A stretch of DNA of 64,000 nucleotides from Lewinellaceae bacterium (GTDB taxonomy: Bacteria; Bacteroidota; Bacteroidia; Chitinophagales; Saprospiraceae): contig JADJFA010000008.1 of NCBI GenBank assembly GCA_016708875.1, positions 1 through 64,000 on the forward strand. The letters are read 5' to 3'. The notes beneath the pieces are model-generated. The model saw nothing but the letters and a program-made list of their open reading frames with translations, was not told the origin of the DNA and ran no database searches. Position 1 is the first letter of the stretch. The number at the start of each line of letters is the position of its first letter. Shown here one piece after another: positions 46,601 through 56,676 of the stretch. Made by a program: the position numbers and the translations under genes.

Positions 46601-49577
46601 GGTCGCCGTTGAGGCAGCCCACAAAACTTGTTTCGATATACTGTTTGGAAGTGTCCGGGATATTGAAATGGCAGTTCGGCTTAAAGATCAAATTGCTGCG
46701 GAGGGTGAAACCCTCGTCCACTGGCGCTGCAAAGGCAGTTGCGAAATCAACATCCAAAAAACCGGGTGATTGAGCAAAAGGCAAAATCAGGTTGCTGAGA
46801 AACGGCACGCTGTCTTGCAGCGTGAGGTATTCCAATTTGGCGGAAGAAAGTTCGAGTCCTGGCGGCAGGGTTTGTCGGTAATCTGAAATCCAGGCGAGCG
46901 GACGTACCTCGAAAGGGAACATATTTTCACGGGCAATTCGCATGGAATAACGGAATTTCTTGACCTCCAGAGAGTTCTCGCAAGCCTTGATATTGTGCGT
47001 ATTGGGCGCGAGCGATTTCCTCCAGCCAGAGTACTGGAGTTTTTTGCGCGGTTGAAAGTCCCAGGCATAAACTAATCCTCCCGTGCTGGTAGCCGTCCTA
47101 AAGCCCACCAAAGGCGGGTCGGGATTGTTGGTAGAGCTTGGCTTAAAATTGGCATCCAGTTTGAAATCCGTAAAAATGAAGATCGAATCACCTAGTTCCA
47201 GCACAGGTTTGGGAAGACACCCATCGGCAAACATTTGAGGCAAAGAGTACAAAAAGTAAAATTTCTCCGTGGCGATGTCATCAATTGGTTCCAAGGGGAA
47301 GGCATTCGGATTGACTACCTGGAAATAATTTTTGTCAATAACGTATTTCAAGCCATCCCAGGAACAACTGGCCTCAGTTCCATTACTGTATCGAACGCGC
47401 ACAACGGTTCCTATCCATCGAACCTTGCTCGAATCTGCAAAGCCATTTTGGGCGCTTGTAGTTGAAAACAAGTCGTTGTCGTTCGTACCCATATCTCCAC
47501 CGGTTATTTCATGCCAAATCGCACGAGAAATAGTATCCACCATCCCCGCCGAATCCATTACACCACAATATTCTACGCGAAGTGTGTCGCCCGCCAAAAA
47601 ACGGTCGCGGCGCGCAATGGCAGCAGTTGCCAACAAGGGAGAATCGGCTTTGCGGTCATCATTGTCATCCTGGAAGCCCAGGTTGAGCCGGTAAACATCC
47701 CACCAATCACGCAGGCCTGGGACAGGGTAGATGGGGTCTTGTCCAGTTGAATCGCCCGGCGGATTGGGATCCTGTGGACCGCAGCTGAGAACGACTGCCA
47801 ACAAGCGCTCGTCGCAGTCGTTGATGGCACATGGTTGAAGGGTATTCACTGCAGGCGACCAGTAAGTGGCGTCCTTCATGGGCAAAAAACAACAATAATC
47901 GGTATAAATAACCCCTCCGTTTGGCGATTGTGGAAGGTCTGCACAAACGATATTGGTGTCGCACAGATACCGCAGGCAAAAGTTCATTGCCAGTGAATCA
48001 AATGCCAGCGGAGTGGCCCAGGCTAAGTGTACATTTTGCCCGCCATCAGGTAGTGGGGTGGTTTCAAAAAGTACGGGAGGGCTGTTTCCCAGCAGTGTTC
48101 CACAAGAAGCGTCCAGCGTTATGCCCAGTGGCAAATCTAATTCAAGATGCCAAAAACCATCCTCTTGGAGATATTTGCCAACTGCCTCGTAGAAAAACGG
48201 ATAACTCTGCCCGCTTTCCAAACAAGTGCCAATAACCGACTTTACATCACCGCGTACAAAATACCGTTCTTCGGGAAGAATCGAAATGTTGCCCGACACA
48301 AATCCTTGCGAAGGACAATCTTTTTTATAAAAATAATTTGCCAGGAATTCGGGTTGTACCTGTTCGCATTGCTCCAAACAGGTAACTACATCGAACAGAA
48401 AATTCACCGAATCACCTGCTGCGATCAGTGGGATTTTGAAGGATGCTTCGAATAATGCAAAAAGATTACATGCGGGTAAAAAGCTGGTTTGCACAACACT
48501 GGGTGAGATAGCGCTGGTGCCACTGCTATGCTCTATTCGAAACGAGTTGGCAAGCATTCCTGCTAAAGTCAGTCCCTCGGTGAGCTGCGGATTAAAGATG
48601 ATGTCTATTGCATCTGCACGGCCTATGTTCTTGATTTTGAAGCCCATAATTGTTGGCGTATTGCCACAGTAATCCGTTGGGGGCGCCCAAATTTGTTCAA
48701 AAACCAAATTGGGAATGTTGGTCGAAGTTTTGATTTCAACAAAAGCCGTTATGCTGTCATAACTGCAAACCTCGCCGCCGCAACCCCAGCCCACCCGCAG
48801 AATGGACGTGCTGGTGAAGGCGGGATCCCCGCAATCGTTAATAATAATTTGTTCGGTGAAGCAAACGGATTCATCTTGATCGAACCAGACATCGCCATTT
48901 CCAATTGTTTCAAAAAAACTGCCGCCGAATTCCGCAGAAAAAAAAGTGGGACTATTGGATTGGCTGCTCGCCCCGCTTACCGAGACATCAAAGCCCGCCA
49001 GGTGGCTATCTTCAAAATAGAAGTTGCTGATTTTTCCAAGTCGGGTATTTTCTATACAAATGGTGCGCAACACCGTATCGCCTTTTTCGCCCATGAGTAG
49101 GGAAGGGTTCACGTTTTGGATCAAGATCGCACTCGTTTGCACTTTAATAGAGGGGCTATTCGCCTGTGCATTTCCAAGTGTGGAGCTGACTAAGATATTT
49201 GCAACGAATACTTGCCCCGAGTTCAGCAATTCGCCCGCAGCGCAATCGGCACTGATTACAATTTTTACAACCGCAGACTGATTCGCTGGAACATCTGGTA
49301 GTCCAAAAATGGGCGCAGAAAGGTTAGCAATATTTTGTTCGTTGGCCCCCAACACCGTTCCAGACACATAAGCCAGTCCAGTTGGCAGATTAATTGTCAG
49401 CGTTGCTCCGTTCAGCGATACTGCATTATTGTTTTGTACCGTCACGGTTAATGTGTCGGTGTTGCAGACGTAAAGCGTATCGCTTTGGAAGGAAGAAATT
49501 CCAATGTTTTGCGCAGGAAGCAAACATGAGATGGCGCTGAAAAGCACCAGCAGGGTAGAGCGTTTGGCGAGATTCAT
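43656..49577 (-). CDS. 1,973-residue T9SS type B surface protein (DUF11/Ig-like repeats, CHU_C tail)
   Basis: A signal peptide (MNLAKRSTLLVLFSAISCLL) is followed by many DUF11/CARDB-like beta modules through residues 25-1500 (TLTVTVQNNNAVSLNGATLT, VKVTLSVKNIGTNDVDGVVG). A Cys-pair region (CATCANTVFTPD) and several Ig-like repeats (MINGDAVICEGAPTTLVATP, YLWQGPGIQNPVL) come next, and a gliding-motility-type CHU_C domain closes the protein (IPNAFTPNGDGKNDVF, YDRWGEKVYEN, PSDVYVYIVK, VGDVTLLR). It is intact over nearly 6 kb. It is exported by the T9SS and anchored at the surface; role in adhesion or gliding is inferred from architecture. Confidence 0.9.
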   Translation of the reverse strand: MNLAKRSTLLVLFSAISCLLPAQNIGISSFQSDTLYVCNTDTLTVTVQNNNAVSLNGATLTINLPTGLAYVSGTVLGANEQNIANLSAPIFGLPDVPANQSAVVKIVISADCAAGELLNSGQVFVANILVSSTLGNAQANSPSIKVQTSAILIQNVNPSLLMGEKGDTVLRTICIENTRLGKISNFYFEDSHLAGFDVSVSGASSQSNSPTFFSAEFGGSFFETIGNGDVWFDQDESVCFTEQIIINDCGDPAFTSTSILRVGWGCGGEVCSYDSITAFVEIKTSTNIPNLVFEQIWAPPTDYCGNTPTIMGFKIKNIGRADAIDIIFNPQLTEGLTLAGMLANSFRIEHSSGTSAISPSVVQTSFLPACNLFALFEASFKIPLIAAGDSVNFLFDVVTCLEQCEQVQPEFLANYFYKKDCPSQGFVSGNISILPEERYFVRGDVKSVIGTCLESGQSYPFFYEAVGKYLQEDGFWHLELDLPLGITLDASCGTLLGNSPPVLFETTPLPDGGQNVHLAWATPLAFDSLAMNFCLRYLCDTNIVCADLPQSPNGGVIYTDYCCFLPMKDATYWSPAVNTLQPCAINDCDERLLAVVLSCGPQDPNPPGDSTGQDPIYPVPGLRDWWDVYRLNLGFQDDNDDRKADSPLLATAAIARRDRFLAGDTLRVEYCGVMDSAGMVDTISRAIWHEITGGDMGTNDNDLFSTTSAQNGFADSSKVRWIGTVVRVRYSNGTEASCSWDGLKYVIDKNYFQVVNPNAFPLEPIDDIATEKFYFLYSLPQMFADGCLPKPVLELGDSIFIFTDFKLDANFKPSSTNNPDPPLVGFRTATSTGGLVYAWDFQPRKKLQYSGWRKSLAPNTHNIKACENSLEVKKFRYSMRIARENMFPFEVRPLAWISDYRQTLPPGLELSSAKLEYLTLQDSVPFLSNLILPFAQSPGFLDVDFATAFAAPVDEGFTLRSNLIFKPNCHFNIPDTSKQYIETSFVGCLNGDQMTALDSIKNAIGFFSSVPKLELQTSDSVVYSPTRQFEIDFDLKNVLVSTAPAAWVAIVSPSGQASNFELFQMPQNQAIAGTNGFFNLGAIIGFNQRSLRLTGQNISCESDSLFLIFGWACSPISSLADTDCGRDTFLIELNLERPELELDVLLEPASLTLCDTSDWFEFEVFNAKVGYAYNLDASIKLPQGLHIVDGTCQISYPEGAPWVNIADPTLLAGNLFQWELDSILSVIATNGLPGVNLNPQNAFHIRFKTIAECGFVSNTPIIYSTSGIEPCGRQTNVLNIPGDALNINGLNPTYGVQIGIQPTGIIGENCGATQGFTVLLNLLGTPSVGDSVYILLPQGVSVNINSYSPGVNAPPGPITLNPTGFQLPLPILQGGGPVEFGFFVQYGADAGCIDQIMLVQTRVRTSAFCLSLGAPCDIYISTGEASLNINPPHPQLLMTSANLSIENGQVKVTLSVKNIGTNDVDGVVGMVYKDVDGNGIVSANDVLLATLQNFVTFGPGAYASLTGVLPGLDSTQLCDLLFVLPAAENCTCEEQVLSLENLNLEHTALNYCELQAVTLGVPEQTGYTYQWQPSTGITCATCANTVFTPDPGAPANTPQTLTLIESSSGCTVTHLFEITFGSATAMINGDAVICEGAPTTLVATPAGSGYLWQGPGIQNPVLQSQTVQVSGNSQYAVTITFANGCTATDSLEIQVLNRDTTQLDGLTTCEGEPVDVLGTLTATEGNYSIVLNNVNGCDSTIFQTLMVLPESMTEELRVFCAGDSLQVYDSLFTESGTLTLVSTAFNGCDSTHLVTVIEKDPPVIVPSDTIFGTYGQIITITGPNGYVTYVWEPSPTPPCANCPSVTYLLDSSGYQEYRLSLTDADGCLAELVFRVVVFPPCSADSLDIPNAFTPNGDGKNDVFRVVEHEGAEVVSSLEIYDRWGEKVYENRGDSYWDGTIDGKPAPSDVYVYIVKVTCGELVGKRVGDVTLLR

Positions 49578-49641
49578 AGGTAGTAGGTGTGTTTTGTGTC
49601 AGCCAAAGTAGGGCAAATTCGATAACCGTACCTTTTGCATA

Positions 49642-52600
49642 TTATCTTTTTATCAATTTCCCTGCCAACGACTTTCCCTCTGAGATCCATTGAATAATAT
49701 ATATCCCATTAGGCCAATTTCTGATTTCTAATTTCAGCACCTTACCCTGTGTTTGTTGTGACAAAATACTTCTACCATCGCTTGCATATACATGCAGCCA
49801 ACCTTCCGTTTCAGCATCTTTTTCCAGTAAAACGTACTCCACCGCCGGGTTGGGCTGTATACGCAAGGTGCTTTCTGGATAGAGCATCTGGGTGTTTACC
49901 ATAGTCTGGGCCACATTCATTATTGAAAAATCGGTCAGCACAGGGGGATTGTAATCAAAGTAAATGGCTGCACGATTCAGGATCATCGTGCCAAGAGGGA
50001 GGTTCCCATTAGCCCGAATAGAAAACTGCGCAAAACCATGACTTCTTAGCTCATTCGTCAAACTATCAGGCAAATCAATGGGTTTGAATAAAAATTCCAA
50101 AACCCGACCATCTCTTATGCGCCAGGTATAAGGATGGCTGGCTCCCAAAATTTTCAGGCTGCTTAGATCTAATTCCTCGGGCAAAGAATCCAGAATTGTC
50201 ACGAAATCTGCTGGGTAATTCCCGGTATTTTGAAAACGAATGGTATAATATAAATCGGTGGTGCTCAATCCAATAGGCGCCACTGAATCAGGTTGCACGC
50301 GCTTATCGTTTGGATCAAAGGATGAAACGATTGGCTCGAGCAAGATGAAATGGTTGTCCGCCAGTTGAATGTCGCCAGTTTTGTAAACGGCAAATGGCAA
50401 ACCGATCATCCCTCCTAATAAGACATCTACCGAAGTTTTGAAGCGTAGACTAATCTGTTTTTGTTCGAACAGATCTAATGTAAGTCCTTCCCAAGTTAAA
50501 GTATCGCCCGAAATAGTACTTGGTGGCGGATCGCTCTCCAATAATTGGAGCGAAGCAGCATTCCCAAAACCAGCCAACGTAACCCACACAGAATCCAATG
50601 GAGTTGTGCCCTTGTTTTGTATAGAAACCAACACTTCGGTTTCAAAGCCAGGCCGAAAAACCTGATTATTTGCCGCAGAAACACCAACGTCAATGATGCC
50701 TGCTTGTAGTTGAACCCCAAAATCCTGATTCAATTGGCTTGGATTGGATAATACAAAAGGCGGGACGATATTACAGTATTCAACTGGCTTGGCAACTGAA
50801 ATGGTGTCGTTGATCAGCTCTGCTACTATCGCATATTGACCTAGGCTGTCGGTAGCTACATACCAGTTTCGGTTGCTCACTTTGAGGATGGTATTGGGGA
50901 TGCCCGGCTCCAAAGTGTCGCGCAAGCCATTGAAATTCAAATCATTGAATACCGTTCCAGCGTATTGTAAAATCTTAATCCCGGATATAGGCCGACGCCA
51001 GGAACCTTCGGTTGAGCAGACATAAAGATCGCCAAGTCCAGCAGTTAAATGAATGATTTGCCCTTGAATAGTATCCCGGTCTATTTCGGCCCAGGTTTCT
51101 CCGTCGTTGGCTGTTACCCAAAGGGTTTGTGCATCGCTTGTGAAAAACAAATTGCCGTCACACACATAAGGTGCATTGAACAGATCTGTATTAGGGGCTG
51201 GCATCGGTTTCCAATTATGACCGTAATCATGGCTGACGTAAAATCCAGTATTTTGATTGACGGAAGCAACGATATAAACATTTGGCCCCTGTGCGAAAAT
51301 ATTCCAGACTTCGGCGCCGGGGATACTGTTTAAAGGATTTTGCCAGCTCATGCCCAAGTCTGAGGACATTTCCAAATGAGTACTTGTACCATCATAAACA
51401 AGTACGAAAATCAAGCCTTCTACAGTAACAATCTTGCTCGGCTGGGATACTGGAAAATAGGCTGAAGTAGTAGCCCAATTGATCCCCTCCGTAGAAAGCC
51501 TTATTTGACCAGAACCAGTTGCGGTCATCAAATAATCCCCCACTTTTTCAACCCATGGAATATCGCCGGCAAGGCTGGTCCAGTTTTTCAAATCCAGACT
51601 TTGCATCAAACCTCCGTATCCCACCGCAGCAAAATAGATACTGTCTTTTTTGACCATACCATTTAGCCCAAAAGAGGATTCTCCGTCAAAAACGGGGTAG
51701 GTCCAGGTCTCTCCTTTATCCGCCGAGTAGGTGCTTCCGTTGATATTTAGTAAGACATCTTCTTCCGCTTCTAGTTGAAAAAGCCCTTGGCCAAGGCCGG
51801 AATTATTTACAAACCAGGAATCATCGGACCAATGAGCGCTCATGATACCTGCACTAGTGGCAACCACAAAATTTTCATTATCAAGTGCTAAAATATCGTT
51901 GATACACCTCGATCTGAGCCTGAATGTTTCGGTGCCTTGAGTTAAGGAACCATCCAGCCGCCATAAACGGGTATCGCAAGACAGCACATCGTCCATGGAG
52001 CTTAGCCAGGCTTCATTGTTTAAAAAGAACAATTTGCGTGGCGAAAGCCAAAAACTTTGATGGGAAAGGGTCTGCCAGCTGTCGCCGAAATCTGTGGAAT
52101 ATATAAGATCGAGATTGGTATTGGCCGAAAAAACAGTGTCTCCTTTGACTGCAACCAGGGTATGGCGTTCAAAAGGGGAAAACGTATCAATCTGCGCACC
52201 GCAGTTCTGGTAACGAATCAATCCCCAATCAGAGGCAAAAAAAGCTGCATCGCCGCAGACCTTTAGGTCAAATGCACGTCGGTCATTTCCTGCAAAATAT
52301 CCCAGTTGTGTAAGCTGCTTGGTCCCTAAATCAAAAACCTCGACTGTTGCTACTGGTCCAAAAGCTTGATTGGTCATGATGTAGATACAACCATTCGCCT
52401 CAGCCATGGAGGATGGTTCATTCATTATAAAGGTAGATATGGTATCCCAGGATTGCCCGGTGTCTGCACTTTTTAGCAGGGATTTTAGTCCGGTCTGCGG
52501 ATGGTTTTTTATTCCATAAATATCTTGTCCGGAAGGCATGATTTGGCCGAAAGGCCCATCAGAAGTGATTCGCTGCCAATGTACACCTCCATCAAAAGAT

Positions 52601-52755
52601 CGAGCCAAGCCATAATCGTCAGACACTAGAAGTTGTCCATTGAATTCCATGATTTGACGTACAGCACTCGTATTTGGATTTGGCAAAGATTGCCATTGGG
52701 CTGTCAGGAGCAATGGGAGAAAAAGCCCTAATAAAATGGGATAAAGAATTCGCAT
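49642..52755 (-). CDS. secreted BNR-repeat / DUF7619-type protein with T9SS type A tail
   Basis: 1,037 residues. A signal peptide (MRILYPILLGLFLPLLLTAQ) precedes a beta-propeller-like region with Asp-box wording (SFDGGVHW, SADTGQSW, SADKGETW, SSDLGMSW, THDYGHNW-like) up to residue 600. A short SdrD-type calcium segment follows (GTVFNDLNFNGLRDTLEPGI), then a CARDB-like domain (VGVSAANNQVFRPGFETEVL) and a DUF7619-type region (FDPNDKRVQPDS, YYTIRFQNTGNYPADFVTIL). A type A sorting tail closes it (RIQPNPAVEYVLLEK, NGIYIIQW, LAGKLIKR). The start at 52755 is chosen for the signal peptide; the ORF extends further upstream but into non-coding sequence. The GTACTTTGG sequence just upstream is a near match to a -7 element. 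Confidence 0.87.
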   Translation of the reverse strand: MRILYPILLGLFLPLLLTAQWQSLPNPNTSAVRQIMEFNGQLLVSDDYGLARSFDGGVHWQRITSDGPFGQIMPSGQDIYGIKNHPQTGLKSLLKSADTGQSWDTISTFIMNEPSSMAEANGCIYIMTNQAFGPVATVEVFDLGTKQLTQLGYFAGNDRRAFDLKVCGDAAFFASDWGLIRYQNCGAQIDTFSPFERHTLVAVKGDTVFSANTNLDLIYSTDFGDSWQTLSHQSFWLSPRKLFFLNNEAWLSSMDDVLSCDTRLWRLDGSLTQGTETFRLRSRCINDILALDNENFVVATSAGIMSAHWSDDSWFVNNSGLGQGLFQLEAEEDVLLNINGSTYSADKGETWTYPVFDGESSFGLNGMVKKDSIYFAAVGYGGLMQSLDLKNWTSLAGDIPWVEKVGDYLMTATGSGQIRLSTEGINWATTSAYFPVSQPSKIVTVEGLIFVLVYDGTSTHLEMSSDLGMSWQNPLNSIPGAEVWNIFAQGPNVYIVASVNQNTGFYVSHDYGHNWKPMPAPNTDLFNAPYVCDGNLFFTSDAQTLWVTANDGETWAEIDRDTIQGQIIHLTAGLGDLYVCSTEGSWRRPISGIKILQYAGTVFNDLNFNGLRDTLEPGIPNTILKVSNRNWYVATDSLGQYAIVAELINDTISVAKPVEYCNIVPPFVLSNPSQLNQDFGVQLQAGIIDVGVSAANNQVFRPGFETEVLVSIQNKGTTPLDSVWVTLAGFGNAASLQLLESDPPPSTISGDTLTWEGLTLDLFEQKQISLRFKTSVDVLLGGMIGLPFAVYKTGDIQLADNHFILLEPIVSSFDPNDKRVQPDSVAPIGLSTTDLYYTIRFQNTGNYPADFVTILDSLPEELDLSSLKILGASHPYTWRIRDGRVLEFLFKPIDLPDSLTNELRSHGFAQFSIRANGNLPLGTMILNRAAIYFDYNPPVLTDFSIMNVAQTMVNTQMLYPESTLRIQPNPAVEYVLLEKDAETEGWLHVYASDGRSILSQQTQGKVLKLEIRNWPNGIYIIQWISEGKSLAGKLIKR

Positions 52756-52947
52756 AGTCTTTGTGTGTTGGTTAGATGAACCAAAGTACGGTATTTTCAA
52801 CCTTAAAAACGACACAAACATGCGCCTAAGTACGGAATCGCCCCAATTCCTTTGACGTCCATCTCAAATGTGGAAATTTGGGAATGCCAGAAGAGCAGGA
52901 TTATTGGGGATTTGACGATTTTTAGGTAGGGAATTTCACACAACAAG

Positions 52948-53023
52948 GGATTTCACACAACGCCACGACGACACAACGCATTAAAAAACAATCGTTGTGT
53001 CGTTGCGGCGTTGTGTGAAATCC
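52948..53023. repeat. hairpin repeat, CCACAACG family, copy 2
   Basis: The left arm (52948-52978) reads GGATTT then CACACAACG, CCACGACG and ACACAACG. The right arm (52993-53023) complements it with two mismatches; the loop is A/T-rich. A partial extra left unit (TTTCACACAACAA) precedes it at 52934. It ends 1 nt before the prolyl oligopeptidase stop at 53025. Confidence 0.85.
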
Positions 53024-53024
53024 A

Positions 53025-55095
53025 TTAAAGTCCCAATTGATTCAGGACAAATTCAAAAATAAAGGTCCAGTTATCAATCCGGTGCGCGGTACTTTGACCA
53101 GAACCATGTCCACTCTTAAAATCCATGTGTAATATGACCGGATTTATTTGGCCATCGTTGTTTTGAGCAGCAGCCACGAACTTTTTAGCGTGTAATGGAT
53201 CCACGCGGCTATCATTTGCTCCTGCAGTGACCAGCATGGTAGGCATGTTCACACCAATTCGGAGATTTTGATAAGGAGAATACTCCAGCAACCAGCGAAA
53301 GTCAGCGTCATTGTCCGCGCAACCGTATTCCGGAATCCAATACCGTGCGATGAGAAATTTGTGGAAGCGCAGCATATCAAGCAGTGGCACTGCGCAGACG
53401 ATGGCCTTGTATAGATCAGGGCGTTGTACGGCAATACCACCCATAAGCAAACCGCCGTTACTGCCACCTTGGGCCACAATTTTGTCTGGGGTAGTATATT
53501 TCTCCTTTATGAGCCATTCTGCGCAGCTATTGAAATCATCAAAACAGTTCTGCTTATTGGCAAGCATACCTGCTTCGTGCCATTTTTCTCCATATTCATC
53601 ACCACCTCGGATGCCCGCTTGTACTATAATCACCCCACGGTTGAGCAGCGGTGCGTAGAATCCATGATAACTCGGACTGATGCCTGAGTTGAACCCGCCA
53701 TACGCGCTGAGGAAAACCGGGTTATTTCCGTCCAGTTTCACATCCTTTCGATGTACCACCATTGCCGGGACTTTGGTGCCATCTTTGGAAGTGTAGAATT
53801 TGACTTCTCCCACGATATTGCTCATATCAATAGGGATTACACGTGTATAGAACAGGCGCCATTTAAAATCATTCGCGGAGGCTACAAAAGTTTTTGAGGT
53901 CGCGGTGAATGTACTCAGCGAAATATACAACGAATCCTCTTCACGATCATACCAGATGTAGTCCACATTGCCTATCTCAGGCATTTCTAACTGCTTGATT
54001 TTCTTGCCGTTGAGATCATACAGCGTCAGGCGGCTAAGGATGTCTTTTTTGTCCTGGATGATGATGTTTTTCTTGGTCACCACATAGCCCTGCATCACAG
54101 TTTCGCTTTCAGGAATGAGCGTTTTCCAATTGCTGGAATTAGGATTTTTCTTATCACCCAGGAGCAATTTGTAATTCGGGGCATTGTCGTTGGTGAATAT
54201 GTATAGATTATCTCCAATGGCTTCTGGATATACGTTTGATTTCTTACTTTCGTAAATCAATTGGCCCTTGTCGAAAGTTCCTGTTTTGTGAATGTAACAG
54301 TTGTTGGAATAGAAGTCGCTTTCGCCCGAAAAGCTTCACGTCACTATAGCGATTGTCGTAAAAATAAAAACTGTTTTTAGCATCACTCGTCGTTCCTATA
54401 AACGTGGCTTTTTCAATTGGGTCTCCGACTTTCCACCAGTAAGATTTTAGGGGCAACTGGTTGTCTATCTGTTCTTTACCACGAATGGTAAAGTAGGCAT
54501 GTTGCTGGTCTTTGGTCCATTGAAAGTTGGACAGATTTTCATACGGCCCATAAAGTATTTTGCCGCTACGGGTATCAATGATATAGGTGGTGGAGATTTC
54601 TGCGCCACTTTTCTGCACACTTACTCCGGCACGCTCTCCATCAAAAGTGTATGCAAATCCCTGCGTAGAGGTGCTGCCCGTGCTGTCCAATTGGACCGGA
54701 TCCCAAATGAGCACTTTATTGCCATTGAGTATGGTGTAAACCTTGTTTTGCTTGTCGCCTTTGCGTTTGATGGTTTGAAATACGCGTTTGCCTTCCTTAT
54801 TGAGTGGCCCTTCAAAATCAAGGTCAATGTAGCTCGCAATTTCATCACGTAGGGTAGGGTGGGGCTTTTGCGTTCGTTTTAGATATGCTTCCCCATAGTC
54901 GTGTTGGCTCTGGGTCCATTCTACTACATTGGGGTCTTCTTTGTTTTCAAGCCAACGATAATTATCAGTCAATAACATGCCGTGCATAGTATCAATAACT
55001 GGCATAGCGGGTGTACTTGGAGGCATGAATTTTGTTTGCGCGAAGGAAGCCAGGCTCAGGCAGAGCAGGCCACCTGAAAGGAGTGTTTTTGTCAT
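53025..55095 (-). CDS. prolyl oligopeptidase, S9A family, one frame break
   Basis: About 690 residues, a periplasmic serine peptidase cleaving after proline in short peptides. A signal peptide (MTKTLLSGGLLCLSLASFAQ) precedes the propeller (YRWLENKEDPNVVEWTQSQ, YSDV, then FSGESDFYSNN after the break). The C-terminal hydrolase has QGGSNGGLLMGG (nucleophile Ser), TAGANDSRVDPLHA (Asp) and SGHGSGQSTAHRI (His). The frame slips near 54335 at CTTTTCGGG; a one-base insertion or two-base loss would explain it. Length is normal when joined. Stands alone between a T9SS substrate and glycosyltransferases. Confidence 0.93.
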
Positions 55096-55187
55096 CTTAT
55101 GGTGTGTATTAATTGAATTGGAACGCTTGTAAAAACTTGCATTTCAAAGCGCTGGATTGTAAAATTTTTATAAAAATTTTCATTGGT

Positions 55188-56587
55188 TCAAAATCCGTAG
55201 AGCCTAAAATTCACATCTTCATACAAGAGTTTGTAAGGGAGCACCTCATCGGACATATGCCGGTCCATTAGGATGTATTTCAATCCTTGTTTCTGAAATT
55301 CGGGCATCCATTCCTTTTTGATGGCACATCTTGGTTAACAGTCCATCCTTTTCGTTTTGCCCAATACATGATAGTGGGGCTATACGAACCTTCATTCACC
55401 ATGATTTTATCCGTCGGCAAGGTGTACTTATCCATAATGTCAGCTAGTGTGGTAAGATAATATCTGCTTGGCTCTGGAGAAAAAGATTTTAATTTATTAT
55501 GTACAAAACTAGGCGCCAAAAGCACAATGGCAAGCGTTATAGAGTATACCGGCTTCCAAGGCAATTGATCAAAAAACTTTCCTATAAACAATGCAATTAA
55601 AGGAACTAGGGGAATGATATAGTACTCATGTGTTGGAAATACGATGCCTGTCTTTAACGCAAAAACAAAGAACATAGAAGCATATATCAGTGTAAACCAT
55701 TTCAGTTTTATGTTATCACCTGTCCAAACAAGGCCCAAACCCATAACAGCAAACAAAAATGGTATTTTGTAGAAAAATGGAGCTCCCAACAGCACTTCCC
55801 ATGACTCTGGGCCCCGGTCTACAATTACAGTCTGCCAGCCTTTTTCAAGAGAAACTGGCCAAATGAGCTGATTTCCATATTGTTGTATCAACGCAGGCAT
55901 CCAATAATAATACCACCATATAACACAAAACATGCTAAGGCCTAGTGTCAATACGAGCGTCCGTTTGGGTTTAAAGTCATATTGCTTGTCCAAAATTGGC
56001 AAGGTCAAGAAAGTGAGCAATAAAACGAAAGGAATTTTGCTCAATATACCCAAGGTGGTTAATATAAATCCAACCAGAAGGTATTTCCGCGATTGATTTT
56101 CCAAATAATGCCATAGAAACCAAACGCCAATAACACACATTGATAGCGCAAAGGTGTCGGGCATGCTTTTCCTTGCATATTCAGTTACAATGGAACCCAT
56201 AATGGCAAGAAGGGAGAAAAAGGCCGCCCGTTCATTCAATGCTTTTTTTACAAGATTGTAAAAAAACCAAAGCCCAAGACAGGTGGTTCCCCAATTCAGC
56301 AATCTGCCAGACCATTGGTTGATGCCAAAAATCTTAAAAAAAATGGCGATCAAATAGTTAAATATAGGAAATTCACAGGCAATAATGCCATTTGTTTCGC
56401 CTCCGATATCCATTCGCGGGAAAAAGATATTGGGGAATTCCAAAAAATTTTGCGCGATGCTCAATGTCAAAATCTGACGCCACCCATGGTTGTCGAATGG
56501 TGGTAAAAGAATGTTTTCAAGTCCGACCAAAAAAAAGATAACGATCAAAAATTTAATCCAAACTGAATTACTAAAGGCAATCTTCAT
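55188..56587 (-). CDS. family 39-like membrane glycosyltransferase, frame broken near C-terminus
   Basis: About 465 residues. A GT-C transferase with ten or more transmembrane helices; the catalytic Asp-containing first loop is DNHGWRQILTLSIAQNF and a second signature is AFFSLLAIMGSIVTEYARKS. As read, it ends at 55280 with an odd tail. One added A in the run near 55319 gives KKEWMPEFQKQGLKYILMDR ending at 55188 with NFRLYGF, so I extend it. It transfers a sugar from a polyprenyl-phosphate donor; acceptor unknown. Neighbour of the related gene at 56677. Confidence 0.82.
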
Positions 56588-56676
56588 TTTTATGGTTTGA
56601 TTTATTGATACTTGACAAGTATTTGTTGATTATTTATGGTATTGTTGGATTTGCATATAAAAATTGGCAGATAAGA

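Noticed and set aside
46840..46870. tRNA-like GTTCGAGTCC sequence
   Set aside because: It is inside the coding frame of the 1,973-residue protein and no cloverleaf can be formed around it.
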